A stretch of 64,000 nucleotides of DNA from Yoonia vestfoldensis (GCF_002158905.1 NZ_CP021431.1:1922001-1986000), one strand, 5' to 3'; positions 25,684-35,108 are shown, counted from the stretch's first letter. The notes: generated by a model not told the origin, from the sequence alone. Numbers and translations: made by a program.

Positions 25684-26115
25684 GATGGCCATTGATCAAG
25701 CGTTCTCGCGACACGGATGCGGCCAGAGGTCGTTTCTGATATTAAAGGGTTATGCGGACATGCTGTGCCCTGGCCTGCGCGCGAAGAGGTCCGGAAGCGG
25801 TCTTTCAAAGCCGGTATTGTCCTGACCTCAAAACTGCACTGATTTGGTGAAGTTTCAGCAAGGCATCGGCCGGCGCCCAGCTTTCGGCGCCAGCGTGGGA
25901 TCATGTGGCGCGATCAGCGTCAGCAGCCGACCCCAAGGCACAACCGCACCCATCTCCGCCTCAAACTGCTCGGGCCGCGTGAGGTTCTTATTCATCGCAT
26001 CACGACGCGAGGGAAAGGCAGGGTGTTTTGGGATCGCAAAAGCGCCTGGCAGATGTTGTCCAAGTTGACCAGATCAGGCCGAAAGCGGCGGTTTTTCAGA
26101 GGTTTGTTTAGATAA
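25684..26115. other. Intergenic junction between tRNA-Ser and the accessory block
   Basis: About 430 bases with no intact gene. It holds an IS5-type transposase remnant (25855-25995, minus strand). I saw no integrase and no repeat of the tRNA 3' end here. Confidence 0.6.
25855..25995 (-). pseudogene. IS5-family transposase N-terminal remnant
   Basis: A 46-codon frame translates to MNKNLTRPEQFEAEMG followed by AVVPWGRLLTLIAPHDPTL and AGRRPMP. This matches the conserved start of IS5-type transposases (VPW..L..LI.PH.P......GR.P.P) and then ends in a stop, so over 80 percent of the gene is missing. It marks past transposition at the edge of the accessory block. Confidence 0.65.
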
Positions 26116-26844
26116 TCATAGCGTAGGTGGTGTGTTGATCCACAAGACCTGCGCGACGCTTTCACTGGTGTTCCGGTATCCATGCGGTAGCGCCGATGAA
26201 AAGTAGATGACATCTCCCTGACGCAGGAAATGCGATCTCTGATCGACGACAACTTCAAGCTCTCCCTTGATCATATAGCCAAACTCTTCTCCTTCATGGG
26301 TGACAAACGAGTTGGTGCTCGCCCCCTCGGGGATGTTGAGAATATTGGCTTGCAGCAATCCGGACCTGTGGATTGGCAAGATCCGCTCGAACCAGGACCC
26401 TGCTTGTTCAAGCTCTGGTTCAACTTGGAAACGCGCCCTGCGGTCAGCGCGAAAGACCGTAACGCCAGAATCAAAAGATGAATTTTCAGCTTCAAGGAAA
26501 AGCTCGGCAATACTGGTGTCGAGCGCCGCGGTCAGGCGGTGCAGCATCGAGATAGACGGTGCCAGTTTATCGTTTTCGAGCTTCGAGATCATACTCTCTG
26601 AACAATCCACGATCTGTGCCAGTTGCCGCAGAGTATAGCCTTTGACCAATCTGGCATGCTTTAGCCGCGCTCCCGTTCGTGGTGCCTGATTTTTCCCGCT
26701 GGCATTGGCCTTCTCGGAGCCGTTGGGTTCTCGCTGGGGTGATGTGACAGCAGAGCGACGAAGCGATTTCGACTCTCGGATTGGCGCCCGTTTTTCCAAC
26801 TTAACTTTCCTTTCCGCGTTCTTTTTACTCAAGCAACATGCCAC
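26116..26844 (-). CDS. XRE-family HTH regulator with cupin domain
   Basis: 242 residues if the GTG at 26844 is used; a TTG 15 codons further in has a better ribosome binding site (AAGGAAAG). The first 55 residues are basic and low-complexity. An XRE helix-turn-helix (ARLKHARLVKGYTLRQLAQIVDCSESMISKLENDKLAPS, about residues 59-97) is followed by a cupin sensor domain with THEGEEFGYMIKGELEVVVDQRSHFLRQGDVIYFSSALPHGYRN. Regulators of this build (PuuR-like) often control amine, amide or amino-acid catabolism. It diverges from the amidase/ABC operon and probably regulates it. Confidence 0.88.
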   Translation of the reverse strand: MACCLSKKNAERKVKLEKRAPIRESKSLRRSAVTSPQREPNGSEKANASGKNQAPRTGARLKHARLVKGYTLRQLAQIVDCSESMISKLENDKLAPSISMLHRLTAALDTSIAELFLEAENSSFDSGVTVFRADRRARFQVEPELEQAGSWFERILPIHRSGLLQANILNIPEGASTNSFVTHEGEEFGYMIKGELEVVVDQRSHFLRQGDVIYFSSALPHGYRNTSESVAQVLWINTPPTL

Positions 26845-26868
26845 ATGGTCAATATTTAGACAACATGC
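26834..26868. promoter_or_regulatory. Direct repeat CAACATGC upstream of the XRE-cupin gene
   Basis: CAACATGC occurs at 26834-26841 and again at 26861-26868, 27 bases apart. The first copy overlaps the GTG start region. It may be part of an autoregulatory site. Confidence 0.3.
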
Positions 26869-26899
26869 GCGGCAAAAAATTGCAATTTAGTCAAGTCAC

Positions 26900-26931
26900 T
26901 TGATCAACAGTCAAATCGCTGTTGTGATCAA
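26900..26931. promoter_or_regulatory. Palindrome in the divergent regulator-amidase intergenic region
   Basis: TTGATCAACAG (26900-26910) and CTGTTGTGATCAA (26919-26931) are complementary except for a 2-base insertion, around 8 bases. It lies 56 bases from the regulator start and 157 bases from the amidase start, a natural place for the XRE-cupin operator. Confidence 0.5.
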
Positions 26932-27087
26932 CTCAACCGGCACCAGAACATTGGTGAATGGTTCGCGCAGCAGATGACAGCAGTCGCAGGCCCCAATTGT
27001 TATCTCGTCGCTTACCATCCGCTCGTCTGCAGGCCTCCCAAATGGGTTTCCTCAAGGATGCCCGCAGCTTGAGAAGGAAACCGTCAA

Positions 27088-29418
27088 ATGAAGGACCAGG
27101 ATACTGGCGCGCGTCAAGAGTTTCAGCTTGAAGAAGCGACCATAGACCAAATGCAGAGTGCTATTTGCGCAGGACAGATCACCTGCGTAGAGATTGTACA
27201 GCATTACATCGACAGGGCGCGTGCCTATAACGGTGTCGCCAGCATGCTGATAACAGAAAATGGTGAGGCTGTAGATCCTGCTCCGGGTACATTGCGCGCC
27301 GGCGCAGCGCTGCGTTTTCCTACAAAAACCATCAAGGCTGCGGACCTTCTTCCCGATCTTGACCGCTACAAGGGCAAACCGCTTGAATTCGGGCGTATGG
27401 AGCCGACGGCGTCTGACCCCGACGTCATGCAACAATATGGTATGATTACCGGCATCGAAAACGGTACGCAGGTCAACGCACTTGGTACGCTCAACATTCG
27501 TGGTGAACGATCGGTCACCTGCAAAGGCGATTTTGACAGGCATCCAGATGACGGACCGTTGCCCGAAGGCGCACCTGCGGTTTGCGAGATCTTCCGCAAA
27601 CTTCCGGATGCGCTTGAAATCGCGGCAGAAATGGATGCGCAATGGGGCACCTCTCCGGACCTTGACGCGATGCCACTCTATGGCGTCGTTTTCTCGTTTA
27701 AGGATCCGTTCGATACCAAGGACATGCGGTCCACCGGTGCCGCGGATGCCCGCTATGACATGGACGCGCCGGCGCGTGACCATCAGCTTGTCGACCGACT
27801 GCGCCGGAAAGGGGCGATCATCTTCGCCAAGGCGATTAACACCGAGTACAATGGTCGCGGCGGTGATCCGGGCGGTGCTTATACTGCGGACAAGGTCCTG
27901 CCTTCGACACTTGGATACCAGCGTAGCAGCTGGGGAGGCAATCCCTGCAACGTTTATGACACCACCCGGTCAGCCTCGCTTGGGTCCAGTTCCGGATCGG
28001 CCGTCTCGGTCAGTGCGAACCTCGTCATGGCGAGCCTTGGCGAGGAAACCCGCGCGTCATGCCGGGGTCCATCCAACCACAATTCCGTCGCGCTCATCTT
28101 GCCGCATAAGGCGATGATCGGTTTCGATGGCGGCGCGATTGGTGCTGATATCTACTGTGACCGAACGGGCATTCACGCCCGCAAGATCGCTGATGCGGCC
28201 AAGATCCTTGATGCGCTCGCAGGGCCTGATGAATCGACATATGACCCCCGCGACGTCTTTACAACGGTGCCACGCAGCACGGTTCTGAAGACCGGTTATC
28301 TTGAAGCTGCGCGCAGGCTTGGCGCAGAAGGATCGCTGAAGGGCAAGCGGATCGGCATCATCCGCGAGTCCATGTTGCGGACCGGGTTGAAGATGACACA
28401 GCCGATCGTTGATGCAGCAGATGCCGAGATCAGGACAGTGCTGGGGGATCATCTGGGCGCGACGTTGGTGGAATCCCGTGCCGCCGGGTGGAATGGCGAC
28501 AGTGGGCTGGAACAGATGAGCGTGGATTTCACCACCGCGCTTTGCAGGCTTGTACCCGTCTTCATGCCGGAGATCCTTTTCCGCCTGACAGCATCCGGTG
28601 AGCCGCTTTTTCCGGATTTTGCGGCCGCCATCGCGCCGACAGAATTCATGCCCGGCAAGACCTTCGGGTCCGGAACGCTTGCCCCGATTGACTATTGCAT
28701 CAAGCTCGCCGAGGGGCTGATCCCTCCGCCGTCGAACCTGAACATTGCGACCATTCAGCCACAAGAACTCGCGATGGCCTTCCGGTTCCACATCCCGCAA
28801 TACCTTGTGCGGCGCGCTGCGGACTGGGCGGAACTTGGGGTCAAGGAAACGCTGGTCGATTTCAAAAGTCTCAACGCAAGATCCAAATTCTGGGGCGACG
28901 ACCAGCGCGCCGCATTCAAGAACTGGGAAGAAGTAACCGACCTGCGCAATCCGCTAGACCAGCGTCAGGGCGTGAACGAGCGGATCATGCTGCGCGAGCT
29001 TCTGCGCCGCGTCGACATGATGGTCATTCTGGAAAACGAGCTTGATTGCTTTGTGCGACTGCACACGCCGCTTGCCCCCGGCAAGATTGGGGGAGCCGCA
29101 GAACCTGGCGCACGTCACAATATGCGCGGCGAGGCGTTCTATGGCCCCAATGCGGGCCTGACCGAAGTGTTGATCCCGGCGGGATACGTGCGGACTGTCT
29201 ATGATCCGGTATTCCGGCTGAGTGATGACGGGACCGAATACATCAGCGATTACAGCGATGAACCGACCATTGTCGCAGAGCCGGGAATGCCGTTTTCGTT
29301 GGTCTTCCGGGCAGAACCCGGGATGGAGGACACGATCCTCGATGTGGCCTCTGCATATGAGAACGCCTCGATGCGACGGGTGATGCCGCCCAGCTTCCCG
29401 CCGATCCCAAAGAGCTGA
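27088..29418 (+). CDS. Oversized amidase-signature family protein
   Basis: 776 residues, against about 450-600 for most amidase-signature enzymes. The Ser-cisSer-Lys elements can be placed: K205 in VVFSFKDPFDTKD, the serine run S300-S302 in GSSSGS, and S324 in EETRASCRGPS. Around S324 the family's TGGS oxyanion loop reads TRAS, so both glycines are replaced. About 110 additional residues precede the core and a long C-terminal part follows. No signal peptide is visible, so a cytoplasmic amide or peptide hydrolase is expected. It heads the ABC transporter operon (73 bases to the ATPase). Codon use differs from flanking core genes. It may be a divergent enzyme or one with a changed reaction. Confidence 0.82.
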   Translation: MKDQDTGARQEFQLEEATIDQMQSAICAGQITCVEIVQHYIDRARAYNGVASMLITENGEAVDPAPGTLRAGAALRFPTKTIKAADLLPDLDRYKGKPLEFGRMEPTASDPDVMQQYGMITGIENGTQVNALGTLNIRGERSVTCKGDFDRHPDDGPLPEGAPAVCEIFRKLPDALEIAAEMDAQWGTSPDLDAMPLYGVVFSFKDPFDTKDMRSTGAADARYDMDAPARDHQLVDRLRRKGAIIFAKAINTEYNGRGGDPGGAYTADKVLPSTLGYQRSSWGGNPCNVYDTTRSASLGSSSGSAVSVSANLVMASLGEETRASCRGPSNHNSVALILPHKAMIGFDGGAIGADIYCDRTGIHARKIADAAKILDALAGPDESTYDPRDVFTTVPRSTVLKTGYLEAARRLGAEGSLKGKRIGIIRESMLRTGLKMTQPIVDAADAEIRTVLGDHLGATLVESRAAGWNGDSGLEQMSVDFTTALCRLVPVFMPEILFRLTASGEPLFPDFAAAIAPTEFMPGKTFGSGTLAPIDYCIKLAEGLIPPPSNLNIATIQPQELAMAFRFHIPQYLVRRAADWAELGVKETLVDFKSLNARSKFWGDDQRAAFKNWEEVTDLRNPLDQRQGVNERIMLRELLRRVDMMVILENELDCFVRLHTPLAPGKIGGAAEPGARHNMRGEAFYGPNAGLTEVLIPAGYVRTVYDPVFRLSDDGTEYISDYSDEPTIVAEPGMPFSLVFRAEPGMEDTILDVASAYENASMRRVMPPSFPPIPKS

Positions 29419-29490
29419 CATGGCAGGCGGCCATGCCTGCGCAAGACATGGCCGCCGATGTTTTGACCTGCACGCGAAAGGGAAAGAGAA

Positions 29491-30507
29491 ATGATCGATC
29501 GAATGCCAGATCGCGGAGGGCCCCAGCAGCCGTTGCTGATAGCCCGCGGGCTTACCAAGCATTTCCCGCTGTCAAAATCGCTTATGCGGCGGCACGAAGT
29601 CGTGCAGGCAGTCGATAACATCGATTTTTCGGTGATGAAGGGCGAAACGCTTGGAATTGTGGGCGAGTCCGGTTGCGGCAAGTCGACTGCATCGCGCCTT
29701 ATCATGCAGCTGATCGCACCTACGTCGGGAGAAGTCATCTTCGATGGCGAAAGCATCGGACGCAGCGGCCTGTCGCTCCAGAAATATCGAAGACAGGTGC
29801 AAATGGTCTTTCAGGACAGCTATTCGTCGCTCAATCCCAGACTGACCATAGAAGAATCCATCTCTTATGCCCCGATGGTCCACGGGGTTCCCAAATCCAA
29901 GGCCATTTCCCGCACACATGAATTGCTTGAAGCGGTCGGACTTGCGCCGTCGCAATACGCGCGCCGCTATCCGCACGAGCTTTCGGGAGGACAACGGCAG
30001 CGGATCAATATTGCGCGTGCCCTTGCGTTGCATCCCCGGCTTATCGTTCTGGACGAGCCTGTCTCGGCACTCGACAAGTCGGTCGAAGCGCAGGTGCTGA
30101 ACCTTCTGATCGACCTGAAGAAACAATTCGACCTGACATATATTTTCATAAGTCATGATCTGAACGTGGTCGAACATGTCGCGGACCGGGTATTGGTGAT
30201 GTATCTTGGGAAGATCGCAGAAATCGGACCGGTCGACTCGCTGTTCTCTGATCCTGCACATCCGTATACGCAGGCACTGCTTGACAGCCGTCCCTCCATG
30301 GATCCCTCGCGCCGCCGGACCGAGCCACCCTTGTTTGGCGATCCGCCCAATCCGATCAATCCCCCCTCGGGCTGCCGTTTTCGCACCCGATGCCGCAAGG
30401 CTTGGAGGCTTTGCGCCGAGCAGCCGCCACCTTTCCACCAGATCAAACCGAACCATTCGGCATCATGTCATGCAGTGGCACTTGACGCAGAAAGGGTTTC
30501 AGAATGA
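29491..30507 (+). CDS. Peptide-type ABC transporter ATP-binding protein (DppF/OppF-like)
   Basis: 338 residues. Walker A GESGCGKST, Q-loop VFQDSYSSLNPR, signature LSGGQRQRINIARAL, Walker B LIVLDEPVSALD and the C-terminal oligopeptide-type tail with a cysteine cluster (GCRFRTRCRKAWRLC and SCH). GGGAAAGAG precedes the ATG. Second gene of the accessory operon. Its stop overlaps the next ATPase gene by 4 bases. Confidence 0.92.
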   Translation: MIDRMPDRGGPQQPLLIARGLTKHFPLSKSLMRRHEVVQAVDNIDFSVMKGETLGIVGESGCGKSTASRLIMQLIAPTSGEVIFDGESIGRSGLSLQKYRRQVQMVFQDSYSSLNPRLTIEESISYAPMVHGVPKSKAISRTHELLEAVGLAPSQYARRYPHELSGGQRQRINIARALALHPRLIVLDEPVSALDKSVEAQVLNLLIDLKKQFDLTYIFISHDLNVVEHVADRVLVMYLGKIAEIGPVDSLFSDPAHPYTQALLDSRPSMDPSRRRTEPPLFGDPPNPINPPSGCRFRTRCRKAWRLCAEQPPPFHQIKPNHSASCHAVALDAERVSE

Positions 30508-31529
30508 ACATGTCGTCCCCAGCAACGGCCGTATCACGACCGCCACTGGTGCGCGCCAGGGATCTCTGCGTCAGCTTTGCCGCACCGCGCGCGACCGTCA
30601 ACGCAGTCAACGGGGTCAATCTGGACCTGGCGCAAGGCGAGTCGCTCTGCATTCTTGGCGAAAGCGGTTCGGGGAAATCTGTCACCCTTCGTGCGATGAT
30701 GCGCCTCAATCCCCCCAAACGCACAATGGTCACGGGTGAACTGAGCGTTGCGGACCAGGATGTGATGCAAATGACGCAAGCACAACTGTCGCAATATCGC
30801 GGGCCAGTTGTCTCGATGATTTTTCAAGAACCGCTTTCGGCATTGGACCCGGTCTTTACCATCGGCCACCAGATCGCTGAAGCGATTGTCCGACACGAGG
30901 GGATCAGTCGCAAGGCAGCCCGCGCCCGTGCGCTAAGCTTGCTGGAAATGGTCCAGATCCCGTCAGCAGCGCGCAGGCTTGGTGCCTATCCGCACGAGCT
31001 GTCAGGCGGGCTACGCCAAAGGGCCATGATCGCGATGGCGCTGTCGTGCAATCCCCGGCTGCTACTGGCCGACGAACCGACGACCGCGCTAGATGCCACA
31101 GTGCAAATTCAGATCCTGCTTTTGCTGCGGAAGTTGCAGCAGGAACTTGGCATGGGCGTGATCTTTGTCACCCATGATATTGGCGTGGCAAGCGAGATCG
31201 CAGACCGCGTAGCAGTCATGTACGGTGGCCGGGTTGTCGAAGAGGCCCCGGTAGAAACCCTGATCTTCGCACCGCGGCATCCCTATACCTGCGGATTGCT
31301 GGGCGCGACGGTGCATGCTGGCACCCGCGGGTCGCGATTGACAACAATTCCCGGCGCCCCGCCAGACCTGGCCAAGCTGCCAGCAGGGTGCGCTTTCGCG
31401 CCCCGCTGCACCCGTGCGGAAGCGCGATGTCACCAGGCTCTGCCGCCCCTGCTGGAAATATCCAAAGGCCATCGGGTCCGCTGTCCTGTCGTCTGCCCGC
31501 CCCAAAGCCAGGCCCCGATCAATGTGTGA
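30504..31529 (+). CDS. Peptide-type ABC transporter ATP-binding protein (DppD/OppD-like)
   Basis: 341 residues. Walker A GESGSGKSVTL, signature LSGGLRQRAMIAMAL, Walker B LLLADEPTTALD and the oligopeptide-type C-terminal extension GCAFAPRCTRAEARC. It pairs with the preceding ATPase. In many relatives ATPases come last; here F-D come first, before B-C-A. Confidence 0.92.
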   Translation: MNMSSPATAVSRPPLVRARDLCVSFAAPRATVNAVNGVNLDLAQGESLCILGESGSGKSVTLRAMMRLNPPKRTMVTGELSVADQDVMQMTQAQLSQYRGPVVSMIFQEPLSALDPVFTIGHQIAEAIVRHEGISRKAARARALSLLEMVQIPSAARRLGAYPHELSGGLRQRAMIAMALSCNPRLLLADEPTTALDATVQIQILLLLRKLQQELGMGVIFVTHDIGVASEIADRVAVMYGGRVVEEAPVETLIFAPRHPYTCGLLGATVHAGTRGSRLTTIPGAPPDLAKLPAGCAFAPRCTRAEARCHQALPPLLEISKGHRVRCPVVCPPQSQAPINV

Positions 31530-31568
31530 CGAGGCGGTTCGCGCGCTTGCAGGCGCATCCATTTCAAA

Positions 31569-31592
31569 CCCCCGCCCCCGCCCCCGCCCCCG
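31569..31592 (+). repeat. Hexanucleotide repeat (CCCCCG)4
   Basis: Four perfect tandem CCCCCG units lie between the ATPase stop and the permease start, ending just before the GAGG ribosome binding site (31595-31598). Length changes by slipped-strand mispairing would alter the leader, not the protein. Confidence 0.85.
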
Positions 31593-31607
31593 CCGAGGAT
31601 GATTGAC

Positions 31608-32555
31608 ATGCTAGAGTACACGTTAAAGCGGATTGCCTACACGATACCAATTGGGTTGGCTGTCAGTCTGGTATGTTTCATGCTGGTGCATATTTCACCA
31701 GGAGACCCAATCGACGCCATCGTTCCGCCTGACACCTCCACAGAAGTGATAGAGCAAATCAGGGCAGAATACGGTTTGGATCGACCGTTGCCAGTGCAAT
31801 ACGGATTGTGGTTGTCGCGCGCAGTTCAGGGTGATTTTGGTGTATCAATCGCAAAAGGCCGACCGATAGGGCCAGACCTGTGGGTCGCCACGAAAAACAG
31901 CCTGATGCTGGCGGCATTCGGTGCGACATTGGGCTTTTTTATGGGCTGCGTGCTTGGCGGGGTCGCCGGTGCATTCCGAGATAGCTGGATTGACAGAATC
32001 TGTCTGGGCATCGCGCTCTTTGGGGTATCCGTGCCACATTACTGGCTCGGAATGGTGCTGGTGATCGTCTTCAGCGTCCAGTTGAACCTTCTGCCATCGA
32101 TGGGGATGGGACCAACCGGGCCCTGGGCCTGGGACTGGGATCACCTGCGCTTCATGGTTTTGCCGACCATCACACTTTCGATGATCCCGGCCGGTCTTGT
32201 CACCCGAACGGTTCGCGGGCTGGTCAGCGATATCATGGGCCAAGATTATATCACGACCCTGCGCGGCAAAGGGCTGCGTACCAGCGGCATCGTGCTGCAT
32301 GTCATCAAGAATGCAGCCCCCACAACGCTGGCCGTGATGGGATTGCAGCTGGCATCACTGCTGGGAGGGTCCATCCTTGTCGAGGCTGTATTCGCCTGGC
32401 CCGGGACCGGGATGCTGCTGAACAATGCAATCTTTCAGCGCGATTTGCCCGTGCTTCAGGCGACCACTCTCGTTTTGGCTTTCTTTTTCGTTTTTCTGAA
32501 CCTGATCGTCGATCTGGCTCAGACCGCTCTTGACCCAAGGATGCGCCGGACATGA
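31608..32555 (+). CDS. Peptide-type ABC permease (DppB-like)
   Basis: About 315 residues. I chose the ATG at 31608 because GAGG lies 9 bases upstream; an in-frame ATG at 31599 abuts that site. DppB/OppB features: the N-terminal helix with LVCFMLVHISPGDPIDAI, the QIRAEYGLDRPLPVQYGLWL periplasmic segment, and an EAA loop TLRGKGLRTSGIVLHVIKNAAP. Codons such as TTA and ATA are more frequent here than in core genes. The stop overlaps the next permease start by 4 bases. Confidence 0.92.
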   Translation: MLEYTLKRIAYTIPIGLAVSLVCFMLVHISPGDPIDAIVPPDTSTEVIEQIRAEYGLDRPLPVQYGLWLSRAVQGDFGVSIAKGRPIGPDLWVATKNSLMLAAFGATLGFFMGCVLGGVAGAFRDSWIDRICLGIALFGVSVPHYWLGMVLVIVFSVQLNLLPSMGMGPTGPWAWDWDHLRFMVLPTITLSMIPAGLVTRTVRGLVSDIMGQDYITTLRGKGLRTSGIVLHVIKNAAPTTLAVMGLQLASLLGGSILVEAVFAWPGTGMLLNNAIFQRDLPVLQATTLVLAFFFVFLNLIVDLAQTALDPRMRRT

Positions 32556-33457
32556 AAAACATCACTCGCTCACCCATGGGAATGCCGGAACCGATTGGGG
32601 TGACCCCAGCCCATGTCGCCGATGGATACTGGCGTGGCGTGATAGGTCGGTTGATGCAGGACAGGCTAACTGTCCTAAGCTGCGGTATCTTGTTGATAAT
32701 GCTGATCGTGATCGTCTTCGCGCCGGTTTTTGCGCCCTATAGTCCGATAGACGGGAGCATCGCGCGGCGGTTGCGGCCGGTTGGCACACCGGGCCATTTG
32801 CTGGGAACAGACGAGCTGGGCCGCGACATGCTGAGCCGGATGATCTATGGCGGCAGGTTTTCATGGTTCATCGGGATCACACCGGTCGCTTTGGCGCTTG
32901 TGATCGGGGGCGGTCTTGGGATCATTGCCGGCTTTTTCGGCGGAACGACCAATATGGTCATCATGCGCGTGACGGATGTGTTCTATGCCTTTCCCTCGGT
33001 TCTTCTTGCCGTTGCAATAAGTGGCGCACTCGGGGCTGGTCTTGGAAACACCATCCTGTCCCTGACGATCGTGTTCATCCCGCCCATCATCCGGGTTGCA
33101 GAAAGCGTGACCACCGGTGTCCGCAACCTTGATTACATCGAAGCCGCCCGCGCAAGTGGTGCATCGGCAAGCTCGTTGGTCAGGATCCAGGTGCTGCCGA
33201 ATGTGCTTGGGCCGATCTTCGTTTATGCGACCGGGCTGGTCAGCATCTCGATGATTATCGCGTCAGGTTTGTCCTTTCTTGGTCTGGGCGTCACACCGCC
33301 CAATGCCGAATGGGGTCTGATGCTCAATACGCTGCGGTCTGCAATCTATTCGCAACCTCTCATCGCGTCGCTTCCGGGGCTGTGCATCTTTGTGACCAGT
33401 ATTTGCTTCAACCTCGCCAGTGATGGTCTGCGCACCGCGATGGATGTGCGGGCCTGA
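32552..33457 (+). CDS. Peptide-type ABC permease (DppC-like)
   Basis: 301 residues with an N-terminal cytoplasmic segment, then the DppC pattern APVFAPYSPIDGSIARRLRPVGTPGHLLGTDELGRDMLSRMIYGGRFS. The EAA loop is YIEAARASGASASSLVRIQVLPNVLGP. Forms the transmembrane channel with the preceding permease. The binding-protein gene follows after 64 bases. Confidence 0.93.
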   Translation: MKNITRSPMGMPEPIGVTPAHVADGYWRGVIGRLMQDRLTVLSCGILLIMLIVIVFAPVFAPYSPIDGSIARRLRPVGTPGHLLGTDELGRDMLSRMIYGGRFSWFIGITPVALALVIGGGLGIIAGFFGGTTNMVIMRVTDVFYAFPSVLLAVAISGALGAGLGNTILSLTIVFIPPIIRVAESVTTGVRNLDYIEAARASGASASSLVRIQVLPNVLGPIFVYATGLVSISMIIASGLSFLGLGVTPPNAEWGLMLNTLRSAIYSQPLIASLPGLCIFVTSICFNLASDGLRTAMDVRA

Positions 33458-33521
33458 CCAAACTACCCCGAAACTGTTTCAGATTAACGCATGACCTGCC
33501 CCAAACTAGAGGACGAAAACG

Positions 33522-35108
33522 ATGAAGATACTTCTTGGACTGACAGTCGCTAGCACGCTGGCCTTGGCACCAATTGGCTCACTTGCCGATACGCTCCGGA
33601 TTGCGATGACAACCACCGACGTACCAACGACCGGCGGAATCCCGGACAATGGCAGCGAAGGCGGTCGTTTTGCCGGCTATCCCATTTTCGATGCGCTTGT
33701 GAATTGGGATTTCACCGATACGTCTGGGCCAGCGGGCCTGACCCCCGGCCTTGCGACAAGCTGGAGCATCGACCCTGACGACCAACGCAGGTGGATATTC
33801 AACCTGCGCGAAGGTGTCACGTTTCACGATGGAACCTCTATGACCGCGGATGATATCATCTGGAATCTGGACCGGCACCTCAATGAAGATGCCCCGCACT
33901 ACGACAGGGTTCAGGCGCCAACCTACCGGACCTATACAGGCCAGATCGCGAGCTATGAAAAAATAGACGACTTCACGGTCGCGATCGTGACGCATGAGCC
34001 GTTCAGCATGCTCGACTATTTGATATCGCGCGTCTTCATCGTCAGCCCAACCCGGTTCGAAGAAATCGGCGATTGGGTAGAGTTCCAGTCGTCCCCGGCC
34101 GGGACAGGGCCGTTCATCGTCGAGACGGTCACACCGCGCACCTCGATCGAGTTGGTCCGAAATGAGAACTATTGGGATGAAACCCGGATTCCAAAGGTTG
34201 AAAGACTTGTCCTCTTGCCGATCCCGGACTCGAACACACGCACTGCGGCACTGAGGTCTGGACAGGTCGATTGGATCGAGGTTCCAGCACCGGATTCCAT
34301 TCCGTCCCTGGTTGGCGCAGGCTTCAATATTGTCACCAAACCCTATCCGCATGTCTGGTCCTGGCGCATGAATACGACCGAAGCCTCGCCATTGCATGAC
34401 GTTCAGGTGCGCCGGGCCTTGAACTACGCGATTGATCGCGATGCAATCGTAGAATTGCTGAACGACACGGCAATTCCGGCGATTGGCATCTATCCGTCCG
34501 ACAACCCCTACTTCGGTTCTCCTGAACATATTTACGGCTACGATCCCGAACGTGCGACGGAAATGTTGCGCGAAGCAGGGTATGGTCCGGACAACCCGCT
34601 TCGCCTTGTTGTGAACTTGCCGACCGCCGGTTCAGGCAACATGGTGCCGCTAGCCATGAGCGAACTTGTGCAGCTTTACCTTGCCGAAATCGGTGTCGTT
34701 GTGGATTATGAAGTTGCGGATTGGGGTGTGGTCCTGCGCAACATGCGCACCGCCGCCGGCACCGAGGGCGAACCACACCGCGATGCGATCAACCACGGGC
34801 AACCGTTTGGCGACCCGACCAATCTGTTCCGCAGCCATGCCTCGAGCCAGTTTCCACCTGTCGGCGGCAACTGGGGCCTGCACAAAAATGCCGAGATCGA
34901 CCGCAATCTGAACGAGTTGATCACGATTTTCGATCCGCAAGAGCAAATTGAAGTCATCGCAAAGGCGCATCAGGCCATTGTCGACGAAGCACCACGTCTC
35001 TTTGTTGTGCATGATCTGAACCCGCGTGCAATGAGCCCGAAGGTCATGGGCTTCGATCAGGCACAAAGCTGGTATCAGGATTTCACGCAGATCTGGATAG
35101 AAGAATAA
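33522..35108 (+). CDS. Peptide-type ABC substrate-binding protein (SBP family 5)
   Basis: 528 residues with a signal peptide (MKILLGLTVASTLALAPIGSLA-DT). Family 5 features: DALVNWDF, PGLATSWSIDPDDQRRWIFNLREGVTFHDGTSMTADDIIWNLDR, and VRRALNYAIDRDAIV. It is the specificity subunit of the accessory importer; the ligand may be a peptide, amide or other compound and is presumably the substrate, or a precursor of it, for the amidase. A hairpin follows the gene. Confidence 0.92.
   Translation: MKILLGLTVASTLALAPIGSLADTLRIAMTTTDVPTTGGIPDNGSEGGRFAGYPIFDALVNWDFTDTSGPAGLTPGLATSWSIDPDDQRRWIFNLREGVTFHDGTSMTADDIIWNLDRHLNEDAPHYDRVQAPTYRTYTGQIASYEKIDDFTVAIVTHEPFSMLDYLISRVFIVSPTRFEEIGDWVEFQSSPAGTGPFIVETVTPRTSIELVRNENYWDETRIPKVERLVLLPIPDSNTRTAALRSGQVDWIEVPAPDSIPSLVGAGFNIVTKPYPHVWSWRMNTTEASPLHDVQVRRALNYAIDRDAIVELLNDTAIPAIGIYPSDNPYFGSPEHIYGYDPERATEMLREAGYGPDNPLRLVVNLPTAGSGNMVPLAMSELVQLYLAEIGVVVDYEVADWGVVLRNMRTAAGTEGEPHRDAINHGQPFGDPTNLFRSHASSQFPPVGGNWGLHKNAEIDRNLNELITIFDPQEQIEVIAKAHQAIVDEAPRLFVVHDLNPRAMSPKVMGFDQAQSWYQDFTQIWIEE

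Noticed and set aside
25578..25904. A 108-codon minus-strand frame containing GIRTHGRLSPTSVFKTGAFNHSATPP
   Set aside because: It is the antisense translation of tRNA-Ser, a well-known artefact, so not a gene.
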